Of a DNA stretch of 64,000 bases, positions 60,017 through 64,000 are shown piece after piece. The stretch spans positions 62,001 through 126,000 of the forward strand of contig CBDCJX010000012.1 in the NCBI GenBank assembly GCA_965218045.1, read 5' to 3'. The position numbers were made by a program, and so were the translations under genes. The DNA is from CAVRCA01 sp965218045 (GTDB taxonomy: Bacteria > Pseudomonadota > Alphaproteobacteria > Acetobacterales > Acetobacteraceae). Numbering within the stretch: the first letter of the stretch is position 1; each line of letters opens with the position of its first letter. The notes beneath the pieces are model-generated. The model saw only the letters and a program-made list of their open reading frames with translations. It did not search any database and was not told the origin of the DNA.

Positions 60017-61531
60017 ATGACCGTCCAGCGACCGAGCATCGAGCAGCTCAAGGAGATCGCGACCGATCTCGGCATGACCATGAGCCAGGAGCGGTTGTCG
60101 ACGTTCCTCGATCTCATGGAGGCGACCTGCGCGTCGTACGACGTGGTGGACGAGATGGCCGAGGAGAAGCCGCCCGTCACCTATCCGCGCGATGCCGGTT
60201 ATGAGCCCTCGGCGGAGGAAAACCCGCACAATGCGTGGTACGTGAAAAGCACGATCAAGGGTGCGCCGAGCGGCAAGCTCGCGGGCAAGACCGTCGCGGT
60301 GAAAGACAATGTCTGCGTCGCGGGCGTGCCGATGATGAACGGCGCGGCGACGCTCGAGGGCTACGTGCCCGACGTCGACGCGACCATAGTGACGCGCATG
60401 CTGGATGCCGGTGCGACCATTCTCGGCAAGGCGCATTGTGAGTGCTTCTGCCTGTCGGGCGGCAGTCACACCGGTGCCAAGGGCGCGGTACACAACCCCT
60501 ACAAGCGCGGCTACTCGGCCGGCGGCTCATCCTCTGGCAGCGGCGCGCTGCTTGCGGCCGGCGAGGTGGACATGGCGATCGGCGGCGATCAAGGCGGGTC
60601 CATCCGCATCCCGGCTTCGTTCTGCGGCGTGTACGGCATGAAGCCCACCTGGGGGCTGGTGCCCTACACCGGGGTGATGCCGATCGAGACCACAATCGAC
60701 CACACCGGCCCGATGACGCGCACCGTCGCCGACAATGCGCTGCTGCTCGAAGTGCTCGCCGGCGAGGACGGGCTCGACCCACGGCAAAAGGCGCCGAAGG
60801 TGATGCCGTACACCGAGGCGCTCGGTCGCGGCGTGTCCGGTCTGCGCATCGGCGTGGTGCGCGAGGGATTCGGCTGGCCCAATTCCGAGCCCGACGTGGA
60901 CGCCAAGGTGCGCGCCGCCGCCGAGCGTTTCGCCAAGCTCGGCGCGACCGTCGACGAGGTGAGTGTGGCGATGCATCGGATCGGCAAGGACATCTGGGCG
61001 CCGATCGGCCTTGAGGGTCTGCACGCCCAGATGATGCTCGGCAACGGCATGGGCTTCAACTGGAAGGGCGCGTTCAACACCGGGCTGCTCGATGCGCATT
61101 CCGGCTGGCGCGAGCGCGCGGATGAGTTGTCCGACTCGCTAAAAATCTCGATGTTTGCCGGGGAGTATTTCATCCGGCACTACGGCGGCCGCTACTATGC
61201 GAAGGCGCAGAACCTCGCCCGCCAGTTGACCGCCGCTTATGACGACGCGCTCGGCCGCTTCGACCTGTTGCTGATGCCGACCTTGCCGATGAAGGCCACG
61301 CCGATCCCGCCGCCCGACGCACCGCTGCCGCTCTACCTCCAGCGCGCCTTCGAGATGATCACCAACACCTGCCCGATGGACGTGACCGGACACCCCTCGA
61401 TGTCGCTGCCCTGCGGCATGGGCGGTGGGCTGCCGATCGGCCTGATGCTGACGGGAAAGCAGTTCGATGAGAGCACGATCTACGCCGCCGCCGCCGCGTT
61501 CGAGGCCGATGTCGATTGGAAGACGTTGTAG
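60017..61531 (+). CDS. Amidase-signature family amidase
   Basis: The 504-residue enzyme has the catalytic Lys in TVAVKDNVCVAGVPMMNG, the amidase signature YSAGGSSSGSGALLAAGEVD, and the Ser nucleophile in GGDQGGSIRIPASFCGVYGM, with HTGPMTRTVADNALLL afterwards. The roughly 75-residue helical N-terminus (IEQLKEIATDLGMTMSQERL) and the CECFCLSGGSHTG segment resemble aliphatic or nitrile-pathway amidases. Its last-gene position after FmdA and a Urt-like transporter suggests hydrolysis of imported amides. AAGGAGG precedes the ATG. Confidence 0.95.
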   Translation: MTVQRPSIEQLKEIATDLGMTMSQERLSTFLDLMEATCASYDVVDEMAEEKPPVTYPRDAGYEPSAEENPHNAWYVKSTIKGAPSGKLAGKTVAVKDNVCVAGVPMMNGAATLEGYVPDVDATIVTRMLDAGATILGKAHCECFCLSGGSHTGAKGAVHNPYKRGYSAGGSSSGSGALLAAGEVDMAIGGDQGGSIRIPASFCGVYGMKPTWGLVPYTGVMPIETTIDHTGPMTRTVADNALLLEVLAGEDGLDPRQKAPKVMPYTEALGRGVSGLRIGVVREGFGWPNSEPDVDAKVRAAAERFAKLGATVDEVSVAMHRIGKDIWAPIGLEGLHAQMMLGNGMGFNWKGAFNTGLLDAHSGWRERADELSDSLKISMFAGEYFIRHYGGRYYAKAQNLARQLTAAYDDALGRFDLLLMPTLPMKATPIPPPDAPLPLYLQRAFEMITNTCPMDVTGHPSMSLPCGMGGGLPIGLMLTGKQFDESTIYAAAAAFEADVDWKTL

Positions 61532-61549
61532 CTGGCGACCGCCCTTCCC

Positions 61550-61585
61550 GTCATCGCGAGACGCTAAGCGGCGCCTTGCGATGAC
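61550..61585. repeat. Palindromic intergenic repeat between amidase and the sulfite-oxidase-like gene
   Basis: GTCATCGC (61550-61557) pairs perfectly with GCGATGAC (61578-61585) around a 20-nt middle that includes GAGACGCTAAGCGGCG. It resembles the CGTCATTGCGAG...AAGCGACG repeat family that is common in alphaproteobacterial intergenic DNA. It may end both convergent transcripts. Confidence 0.7.
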
Positions 61586-61624
61586 AGCGAACAGAACGCC
61601 TCACCTTGGTCGCGGCAACCTTGG

Positions 61625-62800
61625 TTAGCTGATGCGAACCTGTCGCGTGATCTGGCCGTTGCTTTCCCAGTAGGTCATCTTGTTGGCGATGATCGGATCA
61701 TCCATCGCCGGCTGGATGTTGCCGGCAGTGTCGATTGCGCGAGAGGTGACCTTGTGCTCGCCTGGCGGCGGCGCCCAGTCAAAATGCCAGAACCTCCAGG
61801 CGAACGGCGGTGTGTCCGCTTCCGCGAGTGTGGCCTTGGTCCAGGCACCATCATCGATCCGCACTTCGACGGCGGCAATCGGTGCGGGCCCCCACGCCAT
61901 GCCGGAGATGCGATAGCGACCGTTGCTCTCCGTCACCCGTGCCGGGGCGGATTTCAGCAGGACGCGGCCGACGGAGGTTTCCACCACCACCATCTCGTCG
62001 CCGCGTCGCTCCTGGCGCACGGTGACGTAGTCGCGGGCCATGAAGCGGCCCATGAAGGGCTTGTTGCGCACCTCGATCCGGCGTAGCCATTTGACATTGG
62101 CAATGCCGAACCAGCCTGGCGCGACCAGCCGCACCGGCGCGCCATGCGCGGCCGGCAGCGCCGCGCCGTTCATTTCGTAGCACAGGATGTTGTTCGGGTT
62201 CATTGCATCGTCGATCGACATGCTGCGCGCGAAATGCCCGGTGAACTTGAGTTCCAGCGGCGTTCCCCGGCGAACCACTTCCTCGCCCTCGTCGGTGCCG
62301 AAGAACACGACCTCCTGAGCACCATCCTTGATCTGCGCCGCCTTGAGAATGTCGGCGAGCGACGTGCCGCCCCATCGCGCGTTGCCGATCGCGCTGGTGA
62401 GGAACGGCAGTCCGTTGTTGCCCGAGCATTCCACGGTGCAGGTCACGTCCCGGCGCGGCTGGCTCTTGAGGTCGTTTAATGTCAGCTGCGTCGGCGTGCC
62501 GACGTGTCCAAGCACGTCGAGCCGCCATGTGGCGGGGTCGATCTCCGGCCACTGATAGTGGGTGACGCTGAAGAACTTGTCGTTGGGTGTGATCCAGTGG
62601 TCGAGCTCTTCCCAGGGCACGAGGTCCTTCACCGCTGCCTTTGCCGGCGGCGGCAGGGCCGGTGGCTGATCCGTCCATGGGATGAGCTTCTCCCCGGCTT
62701 GCGCGGCACCGGCGAACCTTTGACTCTCCAGCAGCAGGATGCTCGCGAGAGCACTGCCGCGCAGCAACACGTCCCGACGGGGCAGGTTTTCCATCGACAT
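61625..62800 (-). CDS. Sulfite oxidase-type molybdopterin enzyme (SorA/SoxC-like)
   Basis: The 391-residue protein has a Tat signal (NLPRRDVLLRGSALASILLL), FFSVTHYQWPEIDPATWRLD, the Mo-ligand Cys in VTCTVECSGNNGLPFL, RWGGTSLADIL, and ALPAAHGAPVRLVAPGWFGI with the active-site Arg. The C-terminal dimerisation domain has VRIDDGAWTKATLAEAD and WHFDWAPPPGEHKVTSRAID. It is probably periplasmic and oxidises sulfite or a related compound. No cytochrome partner gene is adjacent in the window. The gap upstream has three TGCATC-type repeats. Confidence 0.93.
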   Translation of the reverse strand: MSMENLPRRDVLLRGSALASILLLESQRFAGAAQAGEKLIPWTDQPPALPPPAKAAVKDLVPWEELDHWITPNDKFFSVTHYQWPEIDPATWRLDVLGHVGTPTQLTLNDLKSQPRRDVTCTVECSGNNGLPFLTSAIGNARWGGTSLADILKAAQIKDGAQEVVFFGTDEGEEVVRRGTPLELKFTGHFARSMSIDDAMNPNNILCYEMNGAALPAAHGAPVRLVAPGWFGIANVKWLRRIEVRNKPFMGRFMARDYVTVRQERRGDEMVVVETSVGRVLLKSAPARVTESNGRYRISGMAWGPAPIAAVEVRIDDGAWTKATLAEADTPPFAWRFWHFDWAPPPGEHKVTSRAIDTAGNIQPAMDDPIIANKMTYWESNGQITRQVRIS

Positions 62801-62843
62801 GTCCTTCTCCTGATGTGGCGTTTGGCCTTATGTCGGCAGGACG

Positions 62844-62887
62844 TGCATCCTCGCGACGAGGTGCATCCTTTGCACCAGGATGCATCT
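62844..62887. promoter_or_regulatory. Three spaced direct repeats upstream of the sulfite-oxidase-like gene
   Basis: TGCATCC occurs at 62844 and 62862, and TGCATCT at 62881, at steps of 18 and 19 nt. GGATGCA (62878-62884) makes the last one also part of an inverted repeat. The array lies 44-87 nt upstream of the gene's ATG at 62800 and could bind a regulator. Confidence 0.35.
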
Positions 62888-62954
62888 TCGCGGCATGGCT
62901 GTCGATTGCAGGATCATCGGCGGATACGCTCGCGGCGGGCAGCCAGAGCGAGTA

Positions 62955-63782
62955 TCACCGTTTCGTGGCGTCGTTCAGGCTCCAGTCGTATTTGTAGTCG
63001 GCGATGCTGTCGATCCCGGACAGCGCATGAGCGAGCGGCGGCTCAGCGTAGTTCCTCAAATGCGCGATCACCCCGCGCTCGTTGCCGCCGAAATCGGCTT
63101 GATACCAGTCGTAGATCTTCGAGGCGGTCAGCTTGCCGTTGGTCGCCTTGGCGCCACGCGGATGGTTGATGTAGTCCCGCGCGCCCTTGTTCAGCATGGC
63201 TTCCATGGTGGCAGCCGTGTACGGTTCGAGGGCGAGGTTCGGACAGCCGATCGAGGCGCAGTTGACACTGTAGTGGGTGCGCGGATCGTGCCAGATCGGG
63301 CGCAGGATGCGGTGCTCGATGTCGTTGAGGCTGATCGGGGTGCCCTCGACCTGTAGCAGCTTCTTGTTCCACGGACCACTGGCGCTGAACAGCCCGGGTG
63401 TGAGGTCGATCTTGGTAATGCTCGCAACCGGATAGTGTTGCAACACCGTGACGATGGTCAGCTCATTGTATAAATTGGTCCAATACGCTCGCTGCTCTTT
63501 TCGGCTGTATTGGCCGACAGGGATGGCGGCCTGTCGCTGCAAATCCGCCTCCAGCGCGGCGCGGTCCTGCTTGGTGACATCACCATAAGCGACGCGGTTG
63601 ATGCCGTCCTCGCCGGGTTTGACGTACGCGTGCAGGAACGCACCCCAGGCCTTGTGGTCGATCGTGCGGGTGTTGGCGTCGTCGTGCTTCTCCCAGATCG
63701 GCCAGGGCTCGGCGCTTGGCGCCGCAGCGGCGGGGGCAACGAGACTGGCAATCAGCAGCAGCGAGAGCAGCAGGCGCTTCAT
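62955..63782 (-). CDS. DUF547 periplasmic protein
   Basis: The 275-residue product has a Sec-type signal (MKRLLLSLLLIASLVAPAAA) and the DUF547 pattern: AYWTNLYNELTIVTVLQHYP, DIEHRILRPIWHDPRTHYSV, NCASIGCPNLALEPYTAATM and DYINHPRGAKATNGKLTASK. The HYSxNCASxGCPxL motif with its His/Cys is reminiscent of papain-like folds, but the function is unknown. GAGGA precedes ATG 63782. It lies 22 nt after a chalcone-isomerase-like gene in the same direction, a pairing seen in other proteobacteria. Confidence 0.92.
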   Translation of the reverse strand: MKRLLLSLLLIASLVAPAAAAPSAEPWPIWEKHDDANTRTIDHKAWGAFLHAYVKPGEDGINRVAYGDVTKQDRAALEADLQRQAAIPVGQYSRKEQRAYWTNLYNELTIVTVLQHYPVASITKIDLTPGLFSASGPWNKKLLQVEGTPISLNDIEHRILRPIWHDPRTHYSVNCASIGCPNLALEPYTAATMEAMLNKGARDYINHPRGAKATNGKLTASKIYDWYQADFGGNERGVIAHLRNYAEPPLAHALSGIDSIADYKYDWSLNDATKR

Positions 63783-63804
63783 TTGGTCCTCATGCGAGTT
63801 GCGG

Positions 63805-64000
63805 TCAGTTGTGGGTGCCAAGCAGCGCGCGCTTGAGCGCTTCGCTCGGCGGCTCGGCGCCGATGAAGGTGGACAGCAGCAGATAAGCGAAAGCCTGGTT
63901 GCGATACGTGCCGGTGGGCTGGTCGTTGGCCACAACCTGGACGCCGGCTGGGGTGAACACGTAGGTGCTGGTGTCACCCTTGCGGACCGCCGGGGAGGTC
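63805..64000 (-). CDS. C-terminal part of a chalcone-isomerase-like protein, 5' end outside the window
   Basis: The last 65 codons, read from the window edge to TGA (63807-63805), include RKGDTSTYVFTPAGVQVVAN and NQAFAYLLLSTFIGAEPPSE, and end ALKRALLGTHN. The F-x-x-x-LLxxxxGxxPPxExLKRxLLG ending is typical of bacterial chalcone-isomerase-like (fatty-acid-binding fold) proteins. It has no assigned reaction. It precedes the DUF547 gene by 22 nt in the same direction. Confidence 0.7.
   Translation of the reverse strand, partial: TSPAVRKGDTSTYVFTPAGVQVVANDQPTGTYRNQAFAYLLLSTFIGAEPPSEALKRALLGTHN

Overview
The window is GC-rich chromosomal DNA from an alphaproteobacterium. The hemE-hemH-hemJ-rho block, with a divergent PPDK-regulator (RP001-type) gene beside hemE, the rsmB-rpe-heparinase block, the cnoX-Lon-like-Trm112-DUF971 block and the carB-greA pair are all arrangements I know from that class. 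A proline-rich hypothetical protein (34469-35116) resembles ones I associate with Acetobacteraceae, so that family is my best guess. No rRNA, prophage, insertion sequence or CRISPR array was seen. Two tRNA genes are present: Lys(CTT) and Ala(GGC).

Layout. 1-10.9 kb: end of a FolM-like SDR, folB, uvrC, a lipoprotein, a two-ORF locus with a large TPR repeat protein, a GMC oxidoreductase, a glycosyltransferase, a PPOX flavoprotein, a YidB-like protein and an SDR. 10.9-16.2 kb: PPDK regulator, a probable replication origin (11821-12110), then hemE-hemH-hemJ and rho. 16.2-24.1 kb: a deleted quinone-oxidoreductase remnant, RNase T2, ahcY, YihY, scoAB, a gutted acetoacetyl-CoA-synthetase-like ORF, a Baeyer-Villiger monooxygenase and tRNA-Lys. 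24.1-34.2 kb: mostly housekeeping genes (cnoX-like, Lon-like, Trm112, DUF971, MFS, rsmB, rpe, heparinase II/III, GT4) and tRNA-Ala. 34.4-46.6 kb: an LIV-type ABC transporter without a binding protein, a luciferase-like monooxygenase, two alpha/beta hydrolases, a TetR regulator divergent from an SDR, a TauD dioxygenase, a histidine kinase and a rhodanese. 46.6-54.2 kb: threonine dehydratase, greA, carB and two lipid-linked-sugar glycosyltransferases. 54.2-61.5 kb: a formamidase/acetamidase, a complete Urt/Liv-type ABC transporter and an amidase in one run. 61.6-64 kb: a sulfite-oxidase-type enzyme, a DUF547 protein and the end of a chalcone-isomerase-like gene.

How the genes may work together. 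The 54-61.5 kb run reads as an uptake-and-hydrolysis system for small amides or urea-like compounds. The 20-24 kb and 39-44 kb genes look like ketone, ester or aliphatic catabolism. They may share a TetR-type regulator, because nearly identical 14-bp palindromes lie upstream of the Baeyer-Villiger monooxygenase and in the tetR-SDR gap.

The most unusual observation is at 3826-3868. A GGGAAAA heptamer in the correct register, a 6-nt spacer and a GC-rich stem-loop sit at the end of a 152-codon ORF, and a -1 shift leads exactly into the 709-codon TPR ORF. The two ORFs also share a short beta-repeat-like motif at their junction. This looks like programmed -1 frameshifting (or a single-base indel splitting one gene) in what resembles a conflict or sensing protein. 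The second highlight is the candidate oriC between the RP001-type gene and hemE.
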